Of a DNA stretch of 64,000 bases, positions 7,522-16,600 are shown piece after piece. A model generated the notes under the pieces. The model did no database searches. It was not told the DNA's origin and worked only from the letters and a program-made list of their open reading frames with translations. Source of the DNA: Bacteroides fragilis NCTC 9343 (GTDB taxonomy: Bacteria; Bacteroidota; Bacteroidia; Bacteroidales; Bacteroidaceae); assembly GCF_000025985.1 (NCBI RefSeq), contig NC_003228.3:3348001-3412000 (forward strand), given 5' to 3'. The translations under genes and the position numbers were made by a program. Every line of letters begins with the position of its first letter. Position 1 is the stretch's first letter.

Positions 7522-9597
7522 TCAGTTCGCTTCCATTTGCTTATCAAACGCTTGTTGAATCAACTCCATGACATCATCCAATTCATTCATATTCGAAATA
7601 CCGACTTCTACATCGCCATTGCCCCATCGTCCCAAGTTGGATACATCTTTGCACAAACCTTTTGGATCAAGTATATCTGCAAATGCTACATTTAGAGAAA
7701 GGCGCAACCGGGATTTCTGAGGCACGACATCCACAAAGTTAGTATAAGCTTTAAAGGCAATGTACAACTTCTTGAGTTCCTCCTTTACGGAAGGATCTAT
7801 ATTCATTATCCTTCTGCGCAAGGCCTGAAACAGAGTAAGTATGTCTCCCTTCAGATATTCATAGTGCTCCAACGTATACTCTGCAGGATCTCTCTCCGCA
7901 GATCTATAAACTTCGAGTGTCTCCGGCGATAATAACGGAAACCTCCATATTTCTTTAGCTTTCTCAGCCAATTGCCCCGCACGCACAAGTATTTGCTCTT
8001 CATTCCACGAACTGATTCTCCTCAGATATGAATTGAGGCGAATAGGAGAATCGTCGAAACCTCCCTCCATACTCTTCTTTTCTTGGAACGGACGATCACT
8101 CAATTCCGAATTATAACCTGTCAGAGTCAGATTACCAAGTGTGTGTAAATATTTACCCTGGACTTCTACCCAACCTTCCCCTAACATCTCTTGCCATTCG
8201 TGTGATAGATTAGGATTTTGAGGCATGACATGTTCGATGGTATAATCAGAAATATTCACCATCTCCTTACGCTGAAAATTTTCCAACCGATTTAAAAGGT
8301 AGTTCCTGTTACGGAAATTATAAACATCTTTGGTTTGTAGGAAAGTGGTGAACTCCGTATCGTTCGGAAAGCGCTTATAACTATCCAGCAATAGGAATGC
8401 AGCTTTCAGACCATCCATATAATTCGCTTTATCGAATGACTTATAGAGAGTAGCGAACGTCTTATTCAGGCTATTTGTCGGTATGCCGCAAATGGCACGT
8501 CTGAACACATAATTCTCAACCAGACAAAGAGCTTCGTAGAACTCGTCCCTGCTGATAACTTCGTTGACATAATCGTTGTACAACGGTAATAAAAACGGGT
8601 AACTAACGTCAACCCTCAACTGGCTGATGCGTTTGAAAGCCCCGCAAAGCAGCTTATCCGGCTCTTTGTGAAGAACCATGTTGACGTAATATCCGGAATA
8701 AGTATAAATGTCTTTGACTACTTCGCTGATAGTATCGGGAGCTTTTCCCCCTATCACATAGGCCTTGAAAGCATCGTACACCATATCGATACGAGGAATG
8801 GTACCTGTCTTCACTGATAAGTAATCGCGCATGAAGCTATTAAACAGCGCCGCATATTCACTACCATATCCTTGTTCCATAGGGTACCAATAAGATTCAT
8901 AAAGTGAGGTCTGCAAGTGAACTTCTTGTCCCATCAGCACGTAATTGCGAATCAAGTCGGCTTGTGATAAATCAAGTCCCGTACTGTTCATACTTTCAAA
9001 TATCAATTGTGGATTGTCCTTCTCCTTTTCAAGAGCCACATCCACAACAAACAGTCGCTGTACCCCGCTATAAATAGCTACCACATTCTCCTTGTTTATC
9101 TTACTTTTAAAGAAGTCATAGTTTTCAATGATGCGTTGTGACATCCCCTCGGACCGAGGAATCCCTTTCAATAAATTTATATAGGTATCTTTATCTCTCC
9201 GGGTCAGCAGAAGTTTATACCGCAATTCATTATCTTCTTCCGGGTTGATCAGATAATAGTTCTGAAGTTTAGTGAAGCTGGTATCTATCTCTACTGCATT
9301 TTCTTTTATAAAATCGGCAATAGCCGCTATCAGCAAAGAGACAGTGGTCAAGCGCTGCTGTCCATCAATAACCAGAAGTTTAGGCACATCGGACACTGTA
9401 TGTATGCTCTCCTGAAAATAAACGATAGAACCGATAAAGTGCCCCTGGACGGCAGAATCGTTGCTAATACGCAAAATATCATTCAACAATTGATTGCATT
9501 GAACCAGTTGCCAACTGTATGTACGCTGATAAATGGGAATCACAAACTGTCGTGGTCCCTTTATGATGCTTAAAAGATTATTGGAAGATGCTTTCAT
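7522..9597 (-). CDS. GmrSD-type DUF262/DUF1524 protein, putative type IV restriction enzyme
   Basis: A 691-residue single-chain protein. The N-terminal DUF262 (GmrS-like) domain shows IYQRTYSW (residues 22-29) and the nucleotide-linked DGQQRLTT motif (78-85), followed by FESMNSTGLDLSQADLIRN. The DUF1524 (GmrD-like, His-Me finger nuclease) domain carries IEHVMPQN (454-461) and GNLTLTGYN (488-496). The last 110 or so residues resemble DUF5655, often found at the end of such proteins. Known relatives (GmrSD, BrxU, SspE) cut modified or incoming phage DNA; that role is inferred here. All key motifs look intact. It stands alone with its own promoter-like box and terminator, in a region with integrase and NTPase relics. 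Confidence 0.85.
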   Translation of the reverse strand: MKASSNNLLSIIKGPRQFVIPIYQRTYSWQLVQCNQLLNDILRISNDSAVQGHFIGSIVYFQESIHTVSDVPKLLVIDGQQRLTTVSLLIAAIADFIKENAVEIDTSFTKLQNYYLINPEEDNELRYKLLLTRRDKDTYINLLKGIPRSEGMSQRIIENYDFFKSKINKENVVAIYSGVQRLFVVDVALEKEKDNPQLIFESMNSTGLDLSQADLIRNYVLMGQEVHLQTSLYESYWYPMEQGYGSEYAALFNSFMRDYLSVKTGTIPRIDMVYDAFKAYVIGGKAPDTISEVVKDIYTYSGYYVNMVLHKEPDKLLCGAFKRISQLRVDVSYPFLLPLYNDYVNEVISRDEFYEALCLVENYVFRRAICGIPTNSLNKTFATLYKSFDKANYMDGLKAAFLLLDSYKRFPNDTEFTTFLQTKDVYNFRNRNYLLNRLENFQRKEMVNISDYTIEHVMPQNPNLSHEWQEMLGEGWVEVQGKYLHTLGNLTLTGYNSELSDRPFQEKKSMEGGFDDSPIRLNSYLRRISSWNEEQILVRAGQLAEKAKEIWRFPLLSPETLEVYRSAERDPAEYTLEHYEYLKGDILTLFQALRRRIMNIDPSVKEELKKLYIAFKAYTNFVDVVPQKSRLRLSLNVAFADILDPKGLCKDVSNLGRWGNGDVEVGISNMNELDDVMELIQQAFDKQMEAN

Positions 9598-9620
9598 AGA
9601 TTATGCTTATTTTATGATAA

Positions 9621-9628
9621 CAAAAGTA
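9621..9628 (-). promoter_or_regulatory. Candidate -7 box of the GmrSD-like gene
   Basis: The minus strand reads TACTTTTG, 24 bp before the start codon. No clear -33 TTTG was found. Confidence 0.45.
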
Positions 9629-9727
9629 TTCTTTTTCCCGATTATAAGAGAATAAAATAGGAAAATTATCCATAGTTTCCTGTTTTTTATCCGTTCATTG
9701 ACCAATAATATTTCTCACTACCTTTGA

Positions 9728-9934
9728 TTGAACATAATAGAGACAGAGCTTAATGATTATCCACAATTTAAAAAGAAAGTTAGTTTCCATGATAAAACTA
9801 CAAAATTAAAAAAGGAACTTAAAACTCTGATTAAAACATGGGACAAGTACACGAAGGACTTAAGAATATTCTTGTTCGTAGACGATATTGACCGATACTC
9901 TGAAAAGAAAATCATCCAATCGATCGATTCTTAA
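9728..9934 (+). pseudogene. KAP-family P-loop NTPase fragment
   Basis: A 68-codon frame opening with TTG. The stretch FLFVDDIDRYSEKKIIQSID is a Walker B-type motif like that of KAP NTPases, preceded by a basic helix. Walker A and the rest of a protein that normally exceeds 400 residues are missing, and the frame stops right after the Walker B helix. It is probably the leftover of a defence-type gene next to the GmrSD-like gene. Confidence 0.5.
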
Positions 9935-9980
9935 CTCAGAATATTCTATTACCGATATTTAATAACAAAAAATTCACTAA

Positions 9981-10226
9981 TCAATCAGTATAATTAAGAT
10001 ACATCGAGAGGATATCTGGATCAGCATCAAATATTTACGTCACTTAATCGAATTGTTAGTACTGGCCAGTAAAACCAAGGATGTATCTTTTGTCATCAGG
10101 CAAAAAGAGGAAACACAGGGAAATACGGTTGAAATATATTCCATCACTTTACTAAAAGATATCCATACGAACCGAACAGACTACGCGATTCTATTGAATG
10201 TGCCCGATACGGTTATAGCCTATTGA
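9981..10226 (+). pseudogene. Open stretch without a start, likely gene relic
   Basis: 81 codons are open from just after a stop to TGA, with no good start codon. The translation contains ELLVLASKTKDVSFVIRQ and DYAILLNVPDTVIAY, which looks protein-like (alternating hydrophobic and charged residues) but was not recognised. It follows the KAP-like fragment, so it may be a shifted continuation of the same decayed locus. Confidence 0.3.
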
Positions 10227-10239
10227 GAGCCGGTCATAG

Positions 10240-10407
10240 ACTTGGGGAAATACATATAACTCGAAAAAAATACATTTTTTTTTGCTCACTCCTGAACAAA
10301 ATGATTTCTTCTGCGTTTATAATTATGCAAATCGGCCTGAAGCGCTTTATGCCTATGGGAATATCCATAATAGTCGCACCGTATGCCTCCCCGGCATAGA
10401 CAGGTAA
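10240..10407 (+). pseudogene. Second open stretch without a start, likely gene relic
   Basis: 55 codons are open to TAA, again with no usable start. The end contains DFFCVYNYANRPEALYAYG, which reads like real protein, but no family was recognised. A terminator pointing the same way lies 47 bp downstream. Evidence is limited to amino-acid composition and position. Confidence 0.25.
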
Positions 10408-10453
10408 GATTGCATAGTAGTTTTGTCGTGTTTTATTTTGTGTTTGTGTTGTG

Positions 10454-10488
10454 ACGGTGCTGCGATGTGAATCGAAGTACCGTTTTTT
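10454..10488 (+). terminator. Rho-independent terminator ending the relic region
   Basis: The outer stem ACGGT/ACCGT and an inner CTGCGAT/ATCGAAG stem with one mismatch enclose a GTGA loop, followed by seven T. It points along the plus strand, although no intact plus-strand gene precedes it, so it probably served the gene whose fragments lie at 9.7-10.4 kb. Confidence 0.65.
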
Positions 10489-10550
10489 TGTACCTACCTC
10501 TGAGAAGCTAAAAGATTTACCATAAAAGAAGCAGAATACAGGGTAACGGG

Positions 10551-10958
10551 TTAAATGTTCCGATGGACGAATTGTCCGTCGATCCAGAACGTGGCATGCT
10601 CAGAACGGAACTTCAGTAAAACGTATTCCGGATCAGTCGGTCCCTTTGGGAAATGGGCGATAAACCAGTCTTGCCAATACTTCTGTTTGAGTCCGGCATC
10701 TGTCACTACCTCTATTTCACCGGTCAGGGCAACGCTATTCCCTTGTTCGTAGAAACAAAGACCCGCTTTCGGGTTGCTCCGGAAATCTTTCGTTTTCACA
10801 GAATGTTCCCCGGTTGCCATCCAAATCTCAGAAATACCTTCCGAAGCAATCTTACTCAAAGGAACAGGACGGGGATATCCCTCTTGATTGACCGAACTGA
10901 GTATTACCGTTTCACAACCTTGCAGCAAATCTGCTGCTCTTTCGTTTAATGATTTCAT
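10551..10958 (-). CDS. Pyridoxamine 5'-phosphate oxidase family FMN-binding protein
   Basis: A 135-residue split-barrel flavin-binding protein of the general stress protein 26 type. It shows the PNPOx-fold signs: VILSSVNQEGYPRPVPL near the N-terminus, then TGEHSVKTKDFRSNPKAGLC and VALTGEIEVV. Relatives bind FMN and many have no known substrate; it is unlikely to be the biosynthetic PdxH because it is too short and lacks its C-terminal region. It stands alone, with a TATATTTG box upstream. Confidence 0.85.
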   Translation of the reverse strand: MKSLNERAADLLQGCETVILSSVNQEGYPRPVPLSKIASEGISEIWMATGEHSVKTKDFRSNPKAGLCFYEQGNSVALTGEIEVVTDAGLKQKYWQDWFIAHFPKGPTDPEYVLLKFRSEHATFWIDGQFVHRNI

Positions 10959-10988
10959 TGTATATTATATTGAGATTGATAATCCCTG

Positions 10989-10996
10989 CAAATATA
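10989..10996 (-). promoter_or_regulatory. Candidate -7 box of the FMN-binding protein gene
   Basis: The minus strand reads TATATTTG, 31 bp before the ATG. The -33 box is unclear. Confidence 0.45.
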
Positions 10997-11168
10997 AGTT
11001 TGCCTACCTACCCCGGCGTTGTAAAAAAACGACTTTTTACAGAATAAGAAACAGACTAAACTTCTTACAGACATAGTTTATTTTACACTCGCAATACAAT
11101 GCCTGTACCCGAAACCAAATCCGAAACGCTTTTCTAAAGGCGATTTCCTTTATCACCCAACCGGTATT

Positions 11169-11990
11169 TTATTTCTCAATATACGTCAGCAGCCCCTCTT
11201 GCGGCAAGGTCGGAGAAAGGAATGATTCTGCCGTACCGCCGGAGAGCGTCTTGACCTCTTTCAAGAAGTGCGAAACATCGTAATATCCGGCATTCACCGC
11301 TACCGAGAGCAGGTTATTTGCCTCCGTCGTATTTTTCAGCAGATCGATCGCATGCCTGAACTTCACAATCCGACTGTATTCTTTAGGGGTAAATCCGGTA
11401 AACAGCTTGAACCGCCGTTCCAGATGCCGTTGACACAAACAGGTATCTTCTGCCAGCAAACGGATCTCCCGCTGACCGTGGTACAAATGAATGTGGTTTA
11501 CCGCAAAAACAATCTGTTTGTCCACTACATCGTGCTTGTGCATCGACCGCACCAATACTGTCTCAATACACTGAATCCTACTCCGCAAATCCGGAAGCTC
11601 GTAGAGTCGTTCCGTAAACGAATCATCGAACAACTTGATCCCCAAGTCGGCACTACTGATTCGCTGACCGCCCAACTCCTGCACGGGCAAGTCCATGAAT
11701 CGGAATAATCCGCAAGGATGAAAACGAATACCAACCATGTGAACCGTTTCGGTATACGCGACCAACTCCGAATAGCGTTTCATCGGTCCCACGAAAAACG
11801 AACGGCAAGACGGCATGATCCGCCCTTCGCTGCCTACGGGTTGTGTTATCCCGCCCAAAGCGAAAATCAAATCGGTACACCCGTCCGGCAGGACATTGAT
11901 GCGCATCCCATACTCAGGACTTCCTTTGAACTCCCAAATTTTATCGACGTAAGGAGCCAGTAGTCCACAAGGTTGATATTCTCTATACAT
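11169..11990 (-). CDS. AraC-family transcriptional regulator
   Basis: 273 residues. The N-terminal part (YREYQPCGLLAPYVDKIWEF...LPDGCTDLIFAL) is the ligand-sensing type often called DUF6597. The C-terminal 100 or so residues form the AraC double helix-turn-helix (IRLLAEDTCLCQRHLERRF and YYDVSHFLKEV). The target is unknown. Directly upstream and co-oriented is a VOC-family gene, and next an AraC gene of similar layout, so the three form a small regulatory cluster. Confidence 0.9.
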   Translation of the reverse strand: MYREYQPCGLLAPYVDKIWEFKGSPEYGMRINVLPDGCTDLIFALGGITQPVGSEGRIMPSCRSFFVGPMKRYSELVAYTETVHMVGIRFHPCGLFRFMDLPVQELGGQRISSADLGIKLFDDSFTERLYELPDLRSRIQCIETVLVRSMHKHDVVDKQIVFAVNHIHLYHGQREIRLLAEDTCLCQRHLERRFKLFTGFTPKEYSRIVKFRHAIDLLKNTTEANNLLSVAVNAGYYDVSHFLKEVKTLSGGTAESFLSPTLPQEGLLTYIEK

Positions 11991-12004
11991 ACTTCAATTT
12001 CGGG

Positions 12005-12012
12005 CAAATATA
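12005..12012 (-). promoter_or_regulatory. Candidate -7 box of the first AraC gene
   Basis: TATATTTG on the minus strand, 14 bp before the ATG at 11990, which implies a leader of about ten bases. Confidence 0.5.
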
Positions 12013-12032
12013 GTGAGAATCACTCACACCTG

Positions 12033-12398
12033 CTATTTATCCGAATACAAACCGATATGGTTTCCTTCGCTATCGGCAAAAACAGCGAAATGTCCCCTGC
12101 CTTCAGCGTCAATCTCCGTCTCGGGGGTAATGACTTTCCCACCTTTCTGCAGGACACGTTCCAGCGACTTGCCGATCTCTTCGCAATAGAAATGAATCAG
12201 CGTTCCCCGCTCAGAAGGCAGAAAATCGGGTGCCCACGACACCGCTCCCACCGCTTCGCCCTGCTCCATGAAGCAGGCCATCTTCTCCTCTTCATACTCC
12301 GAGACCGCCAATTTGATGTCCAACACTGTTTCATAAAATCCTACCGCCCGGTGGAAATCTGCCGCCGGAATCTCAAAAAACGCAATAAACTTTTCCAT
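12033..12398 (-). CDS. VOC-family (glyoxalase-like) protein
   Basis: 121 residues with the two beta-alpha-beta-beta-beta modules of the vicinal oxygen chelate fold: an N-terminal FFEIPAADFHRAVGFYETVL, and a C-terminal GGKVITPETE...GHFAVFADSEGNHIGLYS. Such proteins are metal-dependent lyases or dioxygenases, or resistance/binding proteins; the substrate cannot be told. It is flanked by two AraC genes on the same strand. Confidence 0.88.
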   Translation of the reverse strand: MEKFIAFFEIPAADFHRAVGFYETVLDIKLAVSEYEEEKMACFMEQGEAVGAVSWAPDFLPSERGTLIHFYCEEIGKSLERVLQKGGKVITPETEIDAEGRGHFAVFADSEGNHIGLYSDK

Positions 12399-12458
12399 AT
12401 TCTTTATATTAATAAGATGAATACTGTATGCCGGAAGTCACGTCTCCCAAGCACACCG

Positions 12459-12466
12459 CAAAAGTA
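12459..12466 (-). promoter_or_regulatory. Candidate -7 box of the VOC gene
   Basis: TACTTTTG on the minus strand, about 60 bp before the ATG. Confidence 0.4.
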
Positions 12467-12503
12467 GGGCAAAGCATCCGCCCCGGATAGTAAAAAACAG
12501 ACA

Positions 12504-13310
12504 TCATTCCTCCACAAAGAAATAATCGGAATAAGGAGCGCAAACAGCCAGATATTCCGCCGGAGTATATCCCGAAAAGAGTTTGAACTCCTTAATCATG
12601 TGCGATTGGTCAAAGAAACCACATTCGTAGGCCAGTTGCGCAAACGAAATGCCCGGCTGGCATTGTAGAGTATACAACGCCCGCTGTATCCGCACAATGC
12701 GCAGAAACTCCTTGGGAGTAGCGCCTACATACTCCGCAAACACCCGCCCGAACTGCTTATTGCTCAGGCAGGCTACGTCTGCCAGTTGTGCCGTACGGAT
12801 GTGCGGATGGAGGTTCACAGCCTCCAAAACGGTCGAAACCCGCTTCAGGTTATATTCGGGAAAAGCATAGAGACGGCTTAACAGAAACTCTTCTATCAGA
12901 CGGATACACGCTACCCGATCCGGCATATCGGCTATCCGCCTGCCCAGATCAACCAACAGAGGATCGCCCGTCTCTTCGGTATTTACATTCATCCCACGAA
13001 ACTCGCTGACAGGCATATGGAGAAAAGCTTTTGCGGCAAAAGGCTGAAAAACGACTACGATCATCTCCAGCATCCCCGTAGACTCGACATCGGAATAGCC
13101 GAACGCCTGCCCGCTGATGAAAGAAGAGGGTTGCAACCGGCCTTCGGTCAGCGAAAACAGTTGGCGCCCCCGGTGAAAGACCATTTGGACGCACCCCACG
13201 GGCAGCGTCCGTTCGGATACCGGTGCAAACGCATCGTCGCTCAACACCCAGTAATGCCGGACATAAGGAACGAGTGCCGCTGTGGGCTTTATGACTCTGA
13301 ATGATTGCAT
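12504..13310 (-). CDS. AraC-family transcriptional regulator
   Basis: 268 residues, built like its neighbour at 11.2 kb: an N-terminal sensing domain (IKPTAALVPYVRHYWVLSDD...LPVGCVQMVFHRG) and a C-terminal AraC helix-turn-helix pair (RTAQLADVACLSNKQFGRVF and YECGFFDQSHMIKEFKLFSG). It may control the VOC gene that follows, but no operator was identified. Confidence 0.9.
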   Translation of the reverse strand: MQSFRVIKPTAALVPYVRHYWVLSDDAFAPVSERTLPVGCVQMVFHRGRQLFSLTEGRLQPSSFISGQAFGYSDVESTGMLEMIVVVFQPFAAKAFLHMPVSEFRGMNVNTEETGDPLLVDLGRRIADMPDRVACIRLIEEFLLSRLYAFPEYNLKRVSTVLEAVNLHPHIRTAQLADVACLSNKQFGRVFAEYVGATPKEFLRIVRIQRALYTLQCQPGISFAQLAYECGFFDQSHMIKEFKLFSGYTPAEYLAVCAPYSDYFFVEE

Positions 13311-13316
13311 AGACTA

Positions 13317-13324
13317 CAAATATA
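13317..13324 (-). promoter_or_regulatory. -7 box giving a very short leader for the second AraC gene
   Basis: TATATTTG on the minus strand ends only 6 bp before the ATG at 13310. If the usual spacing holds, the mRNA begins within a few bases of the start codon. Confidence 0.5.
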
Positions 13325-13548
13325 TTGTTTTTTTGGATCATCCCGGCAAAGATAAGGGACGGGAAAAAGAAGGGATAGGAAAAAAGAGACAAAGGAAAAT
13401 CGGGTTACCGAAAACGGCTGTCAGAAAGAGGATGGATGCACGTATGAATTGTACCCTGATATATAACAATATTAAGTGAGAGCAAAAGGATAAGCCTATT
13501 TCGACTTACAGATTATAACAATACAGTAACCCTATTGATAAAATGAAT

Positions 13549-13579
13549 AAAAAAACTACGAGAAGAATCCCGTAGTTTT
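13549..13579 (-). terminator. Terminator of the PUL operon
   Basis: A perfect 9 bp stem, 13552-13560 (AAAACTACG) with 13571-13579 (CGTAGTTTT), has a ten-base loop and further A residues on the left that give a U-run on the minus strand. It lies about 120 bp beyond the GH51-GH120 stop. The rest of 13311-13695 holds no gene that could be supported. Confidence 0.8.
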
Positions 13580-13695
13580 CTATTTACACAATATTATGGA
13601 GAGTCCCTCTAATAGCATACTTACACACAAGTTTGTTTACTTGATAAGTACTAAGCATAAGCAATTTAACTTTGGAAATAGAATATTTTCATCCA

Positions 13696-16600
13696 TTATT
13701 TGTCATACACCTTCAACATCACTTTTCCCCCATTAGTCGTAAAATCTATCGGTCCGGGGTAATACTTCTTTTGTCCTTTTCTGTTCTGTCCCCAATAATC
13801 TTGTATTAAATCTATCACTGTTCCATTTTCTTTATTAAAAGATTGATCAGGTATGGAAGCACGACCTAAGTCTTTCGTACTAACCTTGTCACGGAACTTT
13901 TCATCCTTCCAGTTTTCAGGAACATTTATTTGCAGATACCATCCATCCGTTTTTTCTATCACTTGAATATCTGCATCGAAACCGGAGTTAACAGTAGCAT
14001 TTTTATCCAAGCCTGAAGATACCGCTTCTCCCCAATAACAGTTTTTTTCCATCTGTACCGGCAATACACAATCATCATACTCTGTCATTTCGGCCCTGGT
14101 AAAGATATTGTTGAAATAAGAGACATTTCCACAAGGACAATCGTGATATCCCATAATCTCCGTCCCATGAGGTGCAAGATAAGGTGTTTTACGTGGATCT
14201 ACATTATTCAGTTTCCAAACTTTCCAAACAATCAAATTATGAACAAAAGCCATGCCTTGTGACAGTTTGATTTGGGCGAGTTCTGGAGACAGGAACAGAT
14301 TATTGTCAACTAAAATAGGTCCATGGTTCACCTCAAATGAAACTTCCACGACCCTGTTGTCATGCAAAAGATTTCTTGTCACTCTTGCACCTTGTGCCAT
14401 CCAATCGAGCCAAATACCACCCTCTACACGATAAATATGATTGCCTGAGATCTCCACATCTACAGCAGCATGTATCTTAATTCCCGCCATTTCATATCCC
14501 CAGAACAAGTTCTGTGTACTAATATCATGCACGGTATTATTCTTTATCTTACTGAAAATAGCGCCCAAGCTACCTGCAATACCGGCTTGTCCACAATAAG
14601 CCACAGTGTTGTTACGTACCAGATGCCCTCCGATATGTTCTCTGTTCCAATTGTGCCGAAGTGCACGCTTCACACAATTGACATACCCTTCTTCTGATTC
14701 TGATTTATTATCCCATTCGTCTCCATACTTACCTAAAGTAATCCCCACACACTTGGAATGGGTGATTGTATTGTTTTCAATAACCCATCCTTTACTCCAG
14801 TGAGTCCCCAACAAGCCAATCTGTTCTGCTGTAGGAGGTGCCCAGGGGGTAGCAGCCTGACTCAGCTTAAATCCGTTAACCACAATATAATTCACATAAG
14901 GTCTTTCCGGATAAAAGACAGATTGCCTTACATTGATTTCAACCAGTTCCTGATTAGGATTCTTATCGCCAAAATTAGCGTACAGGCGAGTAGTGTCTTG
15001 CTCTACTTTGCAAAACCACAACAAACTATCGCCTTTATTCTGCAAAACATTGCTCAATGACGGATTCTCCATCAGGGCTATATCATTCAGATATATCTCT
15101 CCCGTATGACACCACTTGCCTCTCTCAAACCAATCACCATGTAAAGTTTCAGCATATGGATTGAACCCACCGAAAAATTTATTCGGTATTCCGACTTCCC
15201 AAGTCGTATCATTAACCTTCTTCCAACCTTTCATTACTTCCGAACCTTTTATCTCCACATTCTCCCCTTTGGCCGCCATAAAGACAATCGGTTTTTCTTC
15301 CGACTCTCCGCCCCGTGAAGGAGAAACCCTTTCACGATAGATACCTTCATGTACAATAACCGTATCTCCCGGCTCAGCCATATCGGCAGCAGCTTGTATC
15401 GTCTTCAAAGGATAGGCTAAACTACCGATTGATGCATCGTTTCCTGTCGAAGCGTTCACATGTATGCCATGACTCCGTTCCGCCTGCAATTCGACTACTA
15501 TCAAAGAGTTGCCGGGCAACCCGAGTTTCATCATTTTACCCGTTGAAGGAACAAACGACTCTACCTTCACCTCTTCCGGATGTTGTAATGTATTAAAGCT
15601 CAAATCCGACTGTGGAGCAATCTTCATACCTTTCCTCACACGGAAAGATTTCTTTATCTGGCTAAAATCTATTTTACAAGGTTGAGTATTCTGACTAAAA
15701 TTCAGTACGACCAATGTCAATTTGTCCCGTCTCTTATTCCATGCAGCCTGAATCACAATATCCTGATTCTCCTTTTCCTGCTCTATTATTTGAGGATACG
15801 CTATATCCAATGAATTCAAGAGAGCGAAAGCCACGCCCGGAGCATTCAGATAAGTACCTTCTTTAGGAGTATTTATCAGACATTCTCCCCAACCATCGGA
15901 CAGGTTTGTATAATTGGCAGTAAAGAAACTCCCACCCATATTCTGATAGGCAATGTATTGCTCCACCATATTCATGGCAAATCCCCAACGGATGGAAGCA
16001 TTAAAGAGAGTTTCTTCACCACCTGTGTCCTTCTGATTCAGTCCGTCGGTATTTCCTTCATTTCGGGTTACCGGAGCACGAAACTCCGTATGGCATAATT
16101 TGATGTCTGTACCATGCGCCTTGTTATATGCATCTAAAATTACGATATCAGCACGCATCTCTTCCGGAGTTCCTCCCCTGTTTGTAATTAAATCCACATA
16201 AGGTCCGACAATCTCCAACATTTCCTTAAACTTCTTATTAAACAACCAATAATTACCCACCGCTATTTTGATTGAAGGATCTTTTGCTTTCATCGCCTTT
16301 GCAAAATCTACACAACGATTGGCATACGTGACGGCATCGAACCGACGGTAAGGTTCATTCTCTAATTCCCAATATTTCACATTCAACGGTTTGGTACGAC
16401 CATAGGCAATACGTTGTGCATTGGTAGGATTATTACAGAAATCAACCCAGTCTGCAGCACTGTATTCATTATTGAACATAACAGGTACACAAAAGAAGGG
16501 TTCCGCCCCCACTGCCTCACACAGATCCACCAATTCGAACGTACCTACATCGTTCAGCAATTCACATCCCCACCAAGTATCATAGCTGACCGGTCTTTCT

